A stretch of 64,000 bases of DNA from assembly GCF_022539315.1 (NCBI RefSeq), contig NC_066316.1, positions 95,970,179 through 96,034,178 of the forward strand. Direction: 5' to 3'. This stretch comes from Serinus canaria (Eukaryota > Chordata > Aves > Passeriformes > Fringillidae). The notes beneath the pieces are model-generated. The model did no database searches and was not told the DNA's origin. It saw only the letters and a program-made list of their open reading frames with translations. A program made the translations under genes and the position numbers. This document shows, one piece after another, positions 23,491 through 36,366 of the stretch (position 1 is its first letter; each line of letters starts with the position of its first letter).

Positions 23491-26400
23491 AAAAGCATAA
23501 TTTTATGTGCCTGTGAATAGTCTTAGCCACTGAATTGAGACATGATGTGGGAATACTTTATTTTTGCTCCTGCCTTTGTTGCTTTCAAAGGGTAAAATTT
23601 ATCTTGTCCAAAAGGTACAGACAAAAATATTTTCAAAGTGTGTAAACCACAGAGGTGAGTTGGGGTAAAATGGGCAAATGGAGTCCAGCATGGGAAAAGC
23701 TGCAAAAGAGTAGGATGTCTGTGCACTGGTGGGAGGACACTTAGCATTGATGCCAATCCTGTGGCTCCCCACTCAATGCAGTTTGAAGAGAGGCTGTGGC
23801 TGCTCTCTGAGAGCTGTAACACCCCCACCACTTGAATAGCACATTCAATTTGCTGTTACTGTGTTTGTGCCTGTGAGAAAGTTGGATTCCCACCTCACTC
23901 CATCTGCTTACAGGCACAAGCACAGCTACAGGGAATTCAGTTTTTCATTTAAATGAATACTGGTGGGAGCTCGAGGTATTCACTTCTCTCTGGTGAAAGC
24001 CTGGAAGCTATTAAAAAAAATGGAGAAAAGTAAAAGACAGAGTCTGTCTCATTTGGATTGCTCTTCAAGGAAACAGGAGCTGCAAGTAGATTAAAACTGT
24101 GATGGTAGGGTAGGAGCAGATGTTCACTCTTGAGGGCAGTGATGGAACAATAATTATAGCATATGTTGATGTCCTGTAGAAAACAGAAGACTTGTACCAG
24201 TAACTGTAACTTGATAGATCCAGACAAATATGTCAGTACTGTTCATCTGTATGTTCTAATGCTCTGGGAACAAAAGAGAAAAATAGAGACATCTCCTCTC
24301 ACATACATGCAAAATCTCTTAAGAACAATGACATATTTCAAGAAAGGCAAGACTACTGTAATTTTTTTTTTTTTTTTGTTGTGACAAAGAGGAGAAATTT
24401 GATAATTAGTGTTGGATGTGGGGCAGAAGGGGAGGCTTTTGTGAAGGTATTACCTTTCACTTATCTGGGGAGGAGGGAACTGGGTGAATCAGAGAAGAGG
24501 ATAAGTTGCATTCCAAATATGTTGAGAGAAGCGTTGCCCATAAGTAAAAAGCCTAGAATCAAAGAACTGGAGCAAAAAAAAAAGAATTCCAAAGCAAGAA
24601 GACAGAGACTGGAGAAAGAAATTTACATTGGTCAGCATGTAAAATCATCTTTAGAGTACAAGTCAGGCTTAACATCCATAGCAGCAGTTTCTGGGCTTCC
24701 GCTGATAATTCCCACTTCTGGTTGTGATCCTCACTTGGCTGAATTTGACCCTTATTTTCAGAACTACTGATAGAGTAATGCTTGATGTGCCTGATGCAAA
24801 TCATCAAGTATGTGCAAGTGTTTCAGTTTGCAGTTTGTCATGCTTGTTCTAAGATTTCAGCAGATGTTATTTATTTATTTAATCAAGAGCAGATTTTATC
24901 TAACTTTAGTGGGAAGCTTCCAAGTATGCATGTATACACACTCTATAAAGGAACATTGTTTTCACTGGGGGACTTGAGAAAACTGTTCCTGCTGAAGGCA
25001 GTCATCTTATTTAGCAAAAAGGTAATTTAGAAAGTTTGATAGAAATGGCAGTAAGCAAGAAAAATTGCCCCTGGCAAATTTATTTATAATTTCACCATTT
25101 ATCTCAATGGAACTGAGATACTCTCTGTTTCTTAAAAAACATTTTACTTTACATAAGAGGAGGTACTGCAAAGACTTCAAAAGGCTAGACAGTATAAAAG
25201 TATTACCTTGATTTTCTTAATACACCTTGCTATAAACCTGTCATTTGCTGGGGTTGTTTTGTATTATTTTTGTATTTTAATCTATGTGGGTCACTGTGAC
25301 AGAACTCAGGATTTACCTGTGGTGTGAAAGAGAATACTGAAAGTGAGACATCCAACTTATCATTCCATGTGAAACTTACAAAGGAACAGCAAATAATAAT
25401 TTTTTTCATTGAAAAGTATCAAGATCCAGTTTATGCAAACACAATGAGTAAAAAAATAAGGAAATTACTCAAAAGCACTGAAGAAAAAAAGAACTGTATT
25501 TTCACTGCAGTGTTAAAAATTTTATGAAAATGTTTAAATCTACTCCAACCTCTGATTCTTCATTTGCTCACAGGGTTCATGTTAGACCACTGAAATAGCT
25601 GAATGATTTCAAGGTTGGTAAACGCCTAGGGTTTGTTTCACTATAGTGATGACTTGATGGTTTGAACTCCTAAGTTCTATCTTTAGATGATATTACAAAA
25701 CTTAATTTCCTCTTACCATTTTCCCCACTGCCTCCTCCTTCTTGCTGTTGTTTGTAACTCTGCATTGCATTTTATCAGAACACCCCGTGCATCCCTCTCA
25801 AAAAATGACACCTTCCTCAGTGAAGGCCAGAAAACCACTGCCAGCTAATTGAGCAATGGCAAGGTTACCCAGGCAATCTTCACCTACATCTGGCACAGAG
25901 GCAAACAGTGACAAAAAGAAGCTGATATCTGTGGTTCTTGTTGCTTTTGTGAAATTAAGTGTTCTGTGGCTTTGTGGACAGGTAAGACGGTCACACTTAT
26001 TAACTAAAGAAACATAATATTAACTGGTGTGGAAAAAAAAATATTAAGTGCTGCACTCTTTTCATTGAAGAATTACAGAGAGCAGTTGGAGGCCATTGAA
26101 CTCTGACTGCAGCAAGACCTGACGTGTTGTGCCTAGAAGTTAGCAGCACAATGATTTTATCTACCTGTTGGAATAGAGGAGTGTTTCACTACCTCTTGGA
26201 TCTGGATTTGCCTGCAATTGTACATATGTTAGTTTAGATCTTCTTTTGATATAAAGCCACGTGTAATCAACCCCTGAATCAATCCTCATAACAGAAAATA
26301 ATAAATTTTCGGTTTGGTTTTAGGGGTTTTTTTTTGAGAAAGCAGCTGAAAAAAATCAGTCAACATTAGTCTGACTGGAGTACAAGATCTAGATCAGCTC

Positions 26401-29400
26401 CAGCCAGGTGAACACAGCCAGGTAAAACTCTGCTGGCTCTGCAAGCTTCTGGAACTCTTCAGAGAAGCCACCCCTGCAGCCACCCCACCAGAAGAACCTT
26501 GCCTTATTTTAGTGTGGTCAGCAATGATACTGCCCTCTCTTTGCCCACTTTATTCTGGGAAAAAAGAGCTTTGTGTAAAAGTAGGTTAAATCAGATAGTT
26601 TTCAACCTGTCTGGTTTGTGGGACCAGGGAGAAACAAAGCTCTCAAGGCAATGCACCTTTGCTTATGTAGAGCTGTGCTTTAGGCAGAAATATTTTGGAA
26701 CTTGGTGGTCACACTGTGGCCTGGATAATCTGCAGGGATAATCTCACTGCAGGCAAATTCCTGAGGACAACAGTGTCATTAAATTCATGAAAATATGATG
26801 AGGTCAGAAAATACTCACAAATATGGGGTTTCTACCCATTTTGTAAGTCTGGACCAAAAACGTTCTTTTGCTTCACCCACCTGCACCCATGGTTTAGCAT
26901 TGTCTGATAATTTAAGTACCTCTTCAGGACTCTTCTGGTCATTTGGGCATGTGGGTGGTGTGAATGAAGCAGGGTTGGGCTCAACACCACATCTCTGGTC
27001 ACAGCCACCTCAGGGAGCCTAGAAACAGAGCAGGGCAGTGACCTCTCTGCTTTGGGTCTGAGGATGGTTTAAGAGCACAAAGTGAGCTGGGCCATTCCAT
27101 CTGGCTGTGGAGGCAGAGAACAAGGCACACTAGCACAAACAGATCTCCAGATACTCAATTTTACTGCTTAATTCCAAACTCTGCTAAGACAACATGCAGA
27201 CAAATGTATATCTTTCTAGACATCTTTGTCCTTTTTTAGCATGAGAAGTGCACAGGTCTGTGGAAAACAATGAGCACACTTACAGACATTTCTGCATCAC
27301 AGTTTCCTTTCAGCACTCCAGGAGTTTTGGCCAAAGACAGCATCCTTTCATGGTTCCCTGACTCCTCTTCCCTATAAATGTTTTCTTTTACATTGAATCA
27401 TGGCTTTCACTCCCTCTCTTTGTTGTAGATTACTTTACTTTGATTTTGGCTGGTCTCACATTTACAAGAGATTATTTTGCTATGAAAATATACATCAGGC
27501 TTCCTGTCTCCCATTTGAAGCTTTCTGACCTGCTCTTTGAGACTCTCAAAATTATGTCTGTGATTATTCTTTTTATTCAGCCTTTGGGTATTATCTGCTC
27601 TGAACTTTTTCAGAAAAAATTAGGAATTACTGGTTTTCCTAGCCCAGTTCAAGAGACTCTTAACAAAATTAGATGTCAGCAACCTAAATATTACCCTGTT
27701 CTTTGAGACCTCAAATAAAGCAATGGCAGTAACTGGCTGGTTCTACTGAGAAGTAAATTCATACCTAAAACCAGAAGTAATGTGTTTTGTTACTTCCTGT
27801 GAAAAGAAAACACAGTCTTTTGATATATTTATGATATCCCCAAATAATCAGTTTATTCACAGTAGGTGAAAAATGAGGCCTGACAGTATAGGATGAGATT
27901 ATAAGCTTTTTGAAGGGAAAGAGTCAGAATATTTATAAGGTCATTCATAAGAAGCTTAAGAATAATTTAGAATGTTTTCAGAGCTCTCCAAGAATCCATA
28001 AAGATCTGACCACTGCAGCCTAGAGAGCAATTCAGGTGGGCCAGTACTATCGGGTGAGTTGAACTCCCCTTTCCTCTCTCTTTCCTCTCCATATTCCCCT
28101 TGTCTGCAGCTGCTCATTGCTCACACAGAAAACCATGCCATGAACAGATAAGTTCAGGGATCTGGGTTACTCACCTATGCTGAACTCTCTGGCACAATTT
28201 GAGATCACATGGGCTGCTCCAAGACACTTTGGTCTTACACAGATCTTGTGTCACATCTGTCAGCTCCCCCTCAGAAATGGCCTGTAGCAGGTCAAGTGAG
28301 TAGAGACTCTTGTCTTCAGGCAACCTACAAATGAGCAGTCACACGCTGGAATCTGGAAGGAAATTTCACCACTTCTTCTGACTAGTCAAGCGCTTAATTC
28401 TGGTGAAATGAAGGGTACAAAACTCACATTGTGTTTCTGCTTGTCCTAGAGCTAGTACAGGTTTCTGTTTTCTTGAAGGCATGCCTGGATAACTAATGTT
28501 TGCTACATTTTTCAATATCTTCCCAGGAAACAGAAGCAAAGCAAGGTTGATGAGGCTGGTTGAGAGGAGCCCACAGAGCAAGGCTTTCTGCCCATGTTTC
28601 CCTGCCCTGCCAGGTTGCCCAGGCATAACACCATCTCATTTAGATTCTCTCACCTTTTTAGCTAAATGTGTATAAAGTAAAGATAAGGAGTCAGTTCTGC
28701 CCTCCCATTGACCTGCTTGGCTCTCAAGGGCCAGTAGTATCACATTTTTGCCATTCAGGGGAAGAAAGGACTTGATAAAAGCTATCTGGTGCTTTGTTAC
28801 CTGAGGACTGATCATCTGAGAAGCCCCTTAAGTGGGATAGCATGGAAGTGGAGACCAATATAAGTGGAAGGTAGAGCAGAATGTGACATTTTACTTGGAA
28901 TAAAAGGCATCAAGACAGTTTAGGATCAGCTTTGCCTATTCATCTGTTACATTTGTAACTTACTCCTTTTGCTGAGAATTTGGTTTTAGTTATTTTTGCA
29001 GTGAAAGAAATGCCTTTAATTTATGGGCAGAAAATTTTATAATTATGTAATGCTGTGCTAGATGTCTGAGAAGTATTTAAGCTCCTGAAAGGTGTCAGGT
29101 CAACTGGTGAAAGGGGGCCCAACACTGAGGGATTCATCATAATCTTTCAATCCAATCATTCCTGCACTTGCTTTAACTTTGGTTCAATTTTTTGTTCATC
29201 AAACTGGAAATTGTCAGGAGAGCAATTAATGTTGTGTTTCTAAATCTTTATACATGACGAAAGGAAATCACTCATCTGTATCGGCAGCCCTGGAGGAAGG
29301 GAGAGCAAAATCCAGAGAGAATCTAAATTCTCTTAAACTGCTGTAGCAAAGACTATTGGATCAATTAGTGTGACTGTGTGAAAGTGCAGCAGGCCCTCCT

Positions 29401-32400
29401 GGCAAAGTGCAGCTCTCAGGGTGAGCTGAGCTGCAGCTCAGTGATGCAGGGCTGCTCCAGGAGAGCCAAACTCCTGCTGCCTGCTGCACCACTGTGGGAC
29501 TGCTTTCACCCCACAGAACCCCAGCTCTCTAATTGCACGTCTTGTGCTCTTGTCATTTTTCTCTTCACACCTAGCACCACTTCTTTGCCTGGAAAAATCC
29601 CTACTACAGCCAATACTGCTTTCCTACTGATGCCACTCTGCATTTAACATGTCCTTTAACGTGGGCAGAATTTTACTTGCAAAACAATGCTCTGTACCAT
29701 TGCATCCAGTGCAGTGTATGGAAGTTGTTCCTGTTTCTTAACAGGTGCACTGTAACTGTGCATGGAATGTCTGATTTGGCTCTCAGCACTGTACTGCCAC
29801 TCTTTTATCACTTCATCTGCCCTAAGTTTCAGTCATTCCACTTACACACCACTCTCACACATTCTCAGCAATGCCCTTACTTTCATCTACGTGTTTCTAT
29901 TAAAGTCAGTAGTAGAGCAGATAGGAATAAGTAATTGAAATGCTTTGTTCTCTGGAAACTGCTGATTTAAATAAATAACTGGGGGTTTTTTGGGTTTTTT
30001 CTTCATAAAAACCACATTGGTATGATCAATACTTGGAAAAACTTTCATGTTGTATTTGGTAGAAATTCTGTCAACTTTCTCTTCGGACATCCCTGGTAAA
30101 TTTAATTATATCATTTTTCAAGACCAGGCTGCTCCTTGATATCTGTTGTTTGGAGAGGTTTTTTTCAGTGAAAGTAGTAAACTCTTTCATTTTGACTAAA
30201 GAAAGGAATATTTTTAAACTTTTTTTTAAAAAGCAATGAGCTCCAAGTATTGACTTCTTACTATCTGGCTTCAGGAACTGGACATAATTGAATGCTGGTT
30301 ATGCTGGTTCAAGCTCTAGACAAATCAGACTAGGCTTTTGCATAAAGTGGAAACATAGGAACACTTTGACATCCAGCTTCAACCTGGATATAGATTCTTT
30401 TTTTTTTTTAATGTAAAGGATAGACCCAAATGATTTAAATTTCTGGGATTTCAAGTCTAAATTCAGGAGTTTGCATCTTGAGTCATCTATGATTTAGCAT
30501 AAATCTTTACTTTATTTTTCAGTGATCCTTAATTCTCCTTCTGTGAATTTGCAAAGTGAAAATCAAGCTCTTTATGATTATTGCTGTGATTATTAATAAT
30601 ATATAAAATATGTAACAATTACATAATAATAATAATATAAATGAATTTATGTGGTGGAATTGCACAGAAACACCAGTCACTCAGAAGTCCAAATAAAGCA
30701 GCAGGGGAAAAGTGAAGGAAAATAAATACTGTTTTTCTAGGCATTGACAAATGTTATTATCAGCAAATAATTCCCACCATAGATCTACCCAACTTATTTA
30801 GTATTAGTAGTTTGGGTTCTCACAAACATTCAGAATTATTAAATATAAAATAACTAATAATATTCATAATATACATTGTGTACATGCCAGGTGCCAAAAT
30901 GCAACCAGGCATTTTATTTATTTAATTCTGGTTTAAAAAATTTACATGTGAAAGAGTATCATTTAACCTTCGGGTATAGTGATAATTCTTTCTTTTTTCT
31001 TGTGTGTAATACTCAAGGGTTTTTGGTTTTTTTCAGCTGGTTGGTGGTTTTTTTGTTCTTTTTTTTTCTTTTTCATCTCATTTGTTTTGTTTGGGGGGGG
31101 TTGTTTGTTTGCTTTATTTTTAATTTCTGAGCAGGATATTTAGATAGGTGCAGATTTTATTTTCCTGGATTGAATCAAGTTGGTTTTAGTCTTGAAGCTA
31201 TTTAACTGAATAAACAATACACAAATGATGCCATGCAAAAGAATGTGAAGCATGCAGACTTGTCTAGTGGGCATCTCTGAAAAGACATATGTCCTAAAAG
31301 TCAGCTTGCCATCACTGGGGAAATGGTGACATGTCTGAGGCAGTGCTGCTGACATTGCATGAGGTTAATGAATGACAGTGCCAAAATGCCAGCACTTACC
31401 TTGTCACCGCCAAAGAGCTACAATTAAATTGCCCCTTAAAGAACTGACAAGTGACGAAAGGGGTTTCAGTGAAGGTCATGAGTATCTAAGATTTCTATTC
31501 CTTTGAGCACTGCTGTAATTTCTGATTTGCCACAAAGAAATCACAAGACAAATATCCTCTATAACCCAGCAGTCTTCCCACAGAATTATTAAATTACTGG
31601 GGCACAGTTAGTATTAAACCTGCAATATTAAGACATATTGAATGGCACCACAAGTTTACATACTCAAACTGTTCTGTGTCCTAAGTCACATTTTTTCTTG
31701 ACCAGCAATATCCATAAAAAGGGAAGAAAGTCCTTCAAAATGTATTAGACTTTTCTTTTTGAAAGAGCACAGAAGAGTTTTTTCTCATGAGAAAGACATG
31801 ATTGGTATCACCCATAAGAAGGGAGGATGGATACTATTTAACAAAGGTTTGTCTGTGCATCCACTGACAACTGAGGATGGAATGAATGTACCTCTTGTGC
31901 TGATATTAATATGAGCAAAATATTTCAGTCTTTTCTTCTTTCATTAATCAGGCAAAAATCTTATCAACAGAGGTCACAGAATCTGGTTTCCAGGGTTTAA
32001 ATGGACACTTTCATATGAATCTCATTTTTTAAAGCCCGCATTTTTCTGATAGCATGGCAAAGGTAAAACACATTCCTAAAATGTGAGTCAAACTCTATTT
32101 CCACATTTGCATTTCAGATAAATGAGTGAAAATGTTTATAAAAAATTTATCAAGTGTAGGAGTCCTTGAAATACTGTAAATTTATTTTATTAATTTGAGG
32201 GAAGGTAGTTTTATTTATGATTTAGATATTAATTAGGAGAACAGTTTAGACTTAAATAATTGTATAAACTCAAAATGGAAAGACAAAAGAAATAAAGATA
32301 GTATTAAGCAAAATGGCAAGAGAAATATTTCTGTCTGAACTTTGAAAATAATGTATGTAGGGAGTCTATAATATAGAGAAAACTGTTTTTTTTCCCTCTC

Positions 32401-33038
32401 ACACTGCAGAGGTTACAGAAAACTGATGTGTCCACACAAAAGCAGTGGGTGGAGAAAAAGCCACTGCCAGATGAGTGACAGAATGAGGAAGAAGGCAAAA
32501 CCAGTTAAACAGAAAAAACTTAGTCCATGGCAAGCTCTGAAAGAACAGTTTTGTATCTTCCAGAGGGCCCCAGAGGAACACTGAGCATGGTGAGCCTAAA
32601 TGCTGAGTATCCTGAACCTGAAGCACTCTGCTTCAGTTTCAGGTTGCAGAATATACATGTATTAATGTTAGTGATAGCACTCTGAAATACTGGACATACT
32701 TTTGCATGGTCTTTGGGTCCTGCAGGAGCCTTGAAATTAGAGACCATGGTACAACTGCTATTGAGAGTCCAAATACCCATTAAGGTGGAATCTGCACTAC
32801 GATTTTATTCTAAATAAAAGTTGCACTATTCTTTTATTCAGATTGGCCTGGTGTTTGCAGCATTTCTACAATAAATTAGAAGTCTCTCCTCCCCAATAAC
32901 CCCAAATTCCTCCTTTTTTCTGTTTTCATTTGTTCAGAGTCTTTAAATGCTAAACAGCTAACAGGGTTCTCAATCAAAGATTTCAATTAAAGACATCCTA
33001 CTTTTGGAGAACTGACCTTTAATTTATAAAGCTGAGCT
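23491..33038. other. Long noncoding stretch with simple repeats
   Basis: No exon or interspersed repeat is supported over 9.5 kb. Contents: a T16 run at 24362-24377; a purine-rich patch at about 24555-24625 inside a 129-codon open frame (24381-24770) of unknown nature; an AT-rich (AAT)-like patch at about 30585-30640; and a T/G-rich low-complexity tract at about 31012-31120 with an eight-G run. Such repeat-poor blocks are normal in bird gene deserts and large introns. Confidence 0.5.
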
Positions 33039-33115
33039 GTCACATGGAATAATTTATGTTGGAAGAGATTTCTGGGTGACACCTGGTTCCACATCCTGCT
33101 CCAAACAAGGAAATA
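33039..33115 (-). mobile_element. Older CR1, 3' part, split by an insertion
   Basis: CACATGGAATAATTTATGTT, GGAAGAGATTTCTGGGTGAC, and ACCTGGTTCC...CTGCTCCAAACAAGG read as the 3' end of a minus-strand CR1 ('cctctggaggtcacctggtccaaccc..ctgctcaaagcagg' type). The match stops where the plus-strand CR1 begins and resumes on its far side at 33572. Confidence 0.8.
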
Positions 33116-33571
33116 TTGAGTTGCTGGAGCACATCCAGAGATTGGGCAGCAGAGCTGGTGAAATGTCTGCAGAGTCATATGAGACAGAGCTGAGAGAGCT
33201 GGGGTTGTTTAGCTTGGAGAAAAAGGGAGCTCAGGGGAGACCTTATCCCTCTACAACTGCCTGAAAGGAGGCTGTAGTCAGGTAGGTGTCAGTCTCTTCT
33301 CCCAGGCAACCAGTGACAGGGCAGAGCCTCAAGCTGTGCCAGGAGCGGTTCAGGTTGGACATCCAAAAGAATTTCTTCATTGAAAGGGTTGTCAGCCTTT
33401 GGAGAGAGCTACCCAAGGAAGTGGTGATATCACCATCCCTGGACAGGGTTAAAAAGACTACTCAATGTGACAGTGCTATGGTTTAGTTCACAAGGGGGTG
33501 TTTGAGCAAAGGTTTGATGGAGTGGAGGATATCAGAGGTCTTTTCCAAGTTACTGATTCTATACTTCTGTG
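33116..33571 (+). mobile_element. Younger CR1 inserted into the older copy
   Basis: A long CR1 tail in good order: TTGCTGGAGCACATCCAGAG, GAGAGAGCTGGGGTTGTTTA, CTCAGGGGAGACCTTATCCC, CTACAACTGCCTGAAAGGAG, TCTTCTCCCAGGCAACCAGT, GTTCAGGTTGGACATCC, GGTGATATCACCATCCCTGG, and a decayed terminal repeat GATTCTATACTTCTGTG. It is 5'-truncated. Open frames across it (33076-33264 and 33286-33486) are incidental to the repeat. Confidence 0.92.
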
Positions 33572-33790
33572 ACTGTATTCCACAATTTCTCTTGGTAACT
33601 TATTCCATTATTTTACTTGTCCTGAAGGGTTTTTTTCCATGATATTTAATTTTTATTTACTTTGTTGCAGCTTATGTCCGTTGTCCATTCTTCTACTGAT
33701 GAGCACCTCTGAGAGGACTCTGGGTGCATCCTCTCTAAGCACAGCCCTCTCTGCAGCATGTGTGCAGACATTGGCATCCACACAGCATTT
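33572..33790 (-). mobile_element. Older CR1, 5'-ward part beyond the insertion
   Basis: TTCCACAATTTCTCTTGGTA, TTATGTCCGTTGTCCATTC, GAGCACCTCTGAGAGGACTC and TGGGTGCATCCTCTC correspond, in reverse, to the next portion of the same CR1 type as 33039-33115. Roughly 60-70 bases expected between the two halves are missing, so insertion was accompanied by loss or that part has decayed. The outer limit is uncertain (33785-33850). Confidence 0.75.
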
Positions 33791-36325
33791 GTGTTGAAAC
33801 TCCCTTGGCAACCCAGAGTTGTGTAGTCTTGAAAAGAGACCACTGGGAGTCAATTATTTTCTTGCAGACCCCCAACATTCATATGTAGAGATGTAGGTGG
33901 AGGCTGCCTAGATCAGACACAAGATGCTGCATCCCACAAGCAAGATGGGGAAATCTGGTTACTTTCAAAAAGCTGGTGGCTTGTGGCCTCGCCTGATAAA
34001 TGCTGACAGAGATGACCCAGCAGTGAGCTAAATGTCTCTCTCAAAGCTAACTAAAGTGAACAGTATCAGCCATGACCTCAGCCATGCCCTCTGAGCCACT
34101 GCTGCAAAGGGCAGGGATTCAACCATGATAGCACAGCAGTATAAGACACAGGAATGTAAGAAATGATCCAGCTACTAAAAATTGAATATTGTGGATGCTG
34201 TTTATCCTACCTAAAGCCAAGCAGCAGCTCAGTCTTTGCTTCCCAGTCAATCTGATTACCCCATTTATAATATGCTGTCAATCTTTCTGGGCCACCCTTG
34301 GAGTAAACTAGAACTTTGCTTTAGAGAATAATTTATTTCTTATGTCTCAAATGTAGGAAAAGTGATACATATCTCCAAATTAGACTAACCTTAATTTCAG
34401 AATCTTGCTCATTAATTTGCAATAATGAGATGTAATGAATATTTATAGAAGATTTTATCTATACCTATTAACTTACCATAAAATGCCACTGATATCGCTG
34501 CATTTTGAGTTGATAGCAAGGAGAATTAAATGGAAAGCTGATAAAACTTCTCTTTGCAATGTGAGGCTTGGATATTATGTTTAAAGGGTAATATGTTCTG
34601 TAGAAATGCGAGTTCAGTGTGTCTCTAAGTAGCTCACTGACTGCATTATTCAGAACTGAGTGACTTGTCAGATATAATCTTACTACTACTTTTTCCCTTG
34701 TATTTTAGGCATTAAAAAAAAAAAAAAAAAAACAAACCAAACACCTGTATTTCTGCACTTAGTGGAAACTGAATGTTTTCACTCACAGTGATTATTGTGA
34801 GTCTCTCAAAAAATCTTTCACCTGGATGAAACATCAAAGGAAAAGCTGAGATTATAACTCATGGTTTTCACCATCGTCTTTGATGAAAGGCTTCAATCTC
34901 AGTCACCAATTGTTATATATCAACTGCATTAGACTAGTTTGGCAGTTTTCACCCCTCTTTATCTGTGGCTTTATATATTATTTCCTTTTTTGTATAGTTT
35001 CTAAAAGGAGGAGTGGTTGATTAGAAAGCTTCAATTTAATTTTGTTTTATGAAACAATAATTGCAGAAAATTATTTGGTGTACTCAATTTGTCTCATGAA
35101 TGAGTTCCAAATGTTAAAATGTGAATAGATGTAGTCAGAACAATGGTGAGAAGAAAGAAAAAACATGATCACAATAGCTTGATTTTTATTTTTTCTTTTT
35201 TTTTATTTTGTCCTAGGATCTAGGGACATTTTCCTTGGGATTTCTAGTGATCGGAGATGTGAAAGCAATTTCTGGTCTTCAAAGTTCACCAGCACTTTAT
35301 ATACTGTAGTTGTGCTTTTCAATAAGGAGGCAATTCTAGCTAAATCACTTAAGCTCACTAGATTAAACACTTTGTACAGTATATTTTTCTGCGTTTGAAC
35401 ATATTTACAAAGCAAGTCTGCATCAAAAATTGGTGTCTAACATGGTTTATTCTTGCTTGAACAAATTTAATAATAATAATGGTCCTTTATTGTAAATCTA
35501 ATTCAAGTTTTTTGTCTCTTACTACAAAAATACATGTACTGAAATGTCCAAATATAATGCTGACCATCTCCTGCTTTGTTTCAGTAGAAATTTCAATCCT
35601 AACCAGAGCTCTTTGCTTTATTTTATTAATTCTCTCTCTGATTAATTTTTTACTCTATTGACTGTCAATCAGTGCTAGCAGAAGAATTTAGGTTCCATTA
35701 GCCAGCATTCTGAGAAGGGAATCCTCAGCTTGTGAGAGCAAATGCCTTTCTCTTGGGAGCTCTGGTTACAGGAGCCAGACAGCAGGACCTGAAAAGGGCC
35801 TCCTGGAGGCTGGGGCAGCAGAGGGGGGCAGTGAGTGATGGTTGGCTGTTTTCCACACAGTTTGCAAAATAAAATAGCCTAGAAATCAGTTTTTCTGCAT
35901 GGGCAGCTACACTCTGTCAGAGTTTTGAAACACACACTGTTTTTCTCTCAGAAGGCAAGGGAAATGTGAAAGTAGATGACAACCAGATAGAAGCATAGCT
36001 GCTATCAGAGCATAAACAAATATACTTTTCCATCAAAAGTACCTCAACTAAGCTTCAGGTTCAGCTCAGCTTCTCAAACCTTCAGCAAAACTTTTCTGAA
36101 TACTGATTTCGAATATAAATGGCTTCTCATATGTGCTGTGTTTTTGCCTCTTTGCTAACTGCCAAAAGCTTTCACAACAGCTTTTTTTGCTCACACAAAA
36201 TATTAGGAGTGTGTCTACACCCATCTTTACCTACAGACTTGAGTAACAGTATGTTGAAAATGAGGACTTCACTATTCATCCCTTGCCTTTTGCTCGTGTC
36301 CTGTCTTACAAGCCTCACTTCTCAG

Positions 36326-36327
<2 letters not shown>
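33791..36327. other. Noncoding, no gene recognised
   Basis: Contains an A19 run at 34714-34732 followed by an A/C-rich tail. An AT-rich block at about 34350-34570 has several ATTA/TAAT cores and no repeat signature. A GC-richer patch lies at about 35750-35840. No open frame has a recognisable product. Confidence 0.5.

Positions 36328-36364
<37 letters not shown>
36328..36364. repeat. A37 homopolymer run
   Basis: Thirty-seven consecutive A bases flanked on both sides by AGATA. I looked for a processed pseudogene upstream and found neither a recognisable coding sequence nor flanking direct repeats of useful length, so expansion of a short A run is the simplest reading. Its length is probably unreliable in assembly and variable in populations. 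Confidence 0.9.

Positions 36365-36366
<2 letters not shown>

Noticed and set aside
24381..24770. 129-codon plus-strand open frame with a Lys/Arg/Glu-rich middle
   Set aside because: The charged middle coincides with a purine-rich patch, which by itself gives Lys, Arg and Glu codons; the remainder shows no family resemblance.
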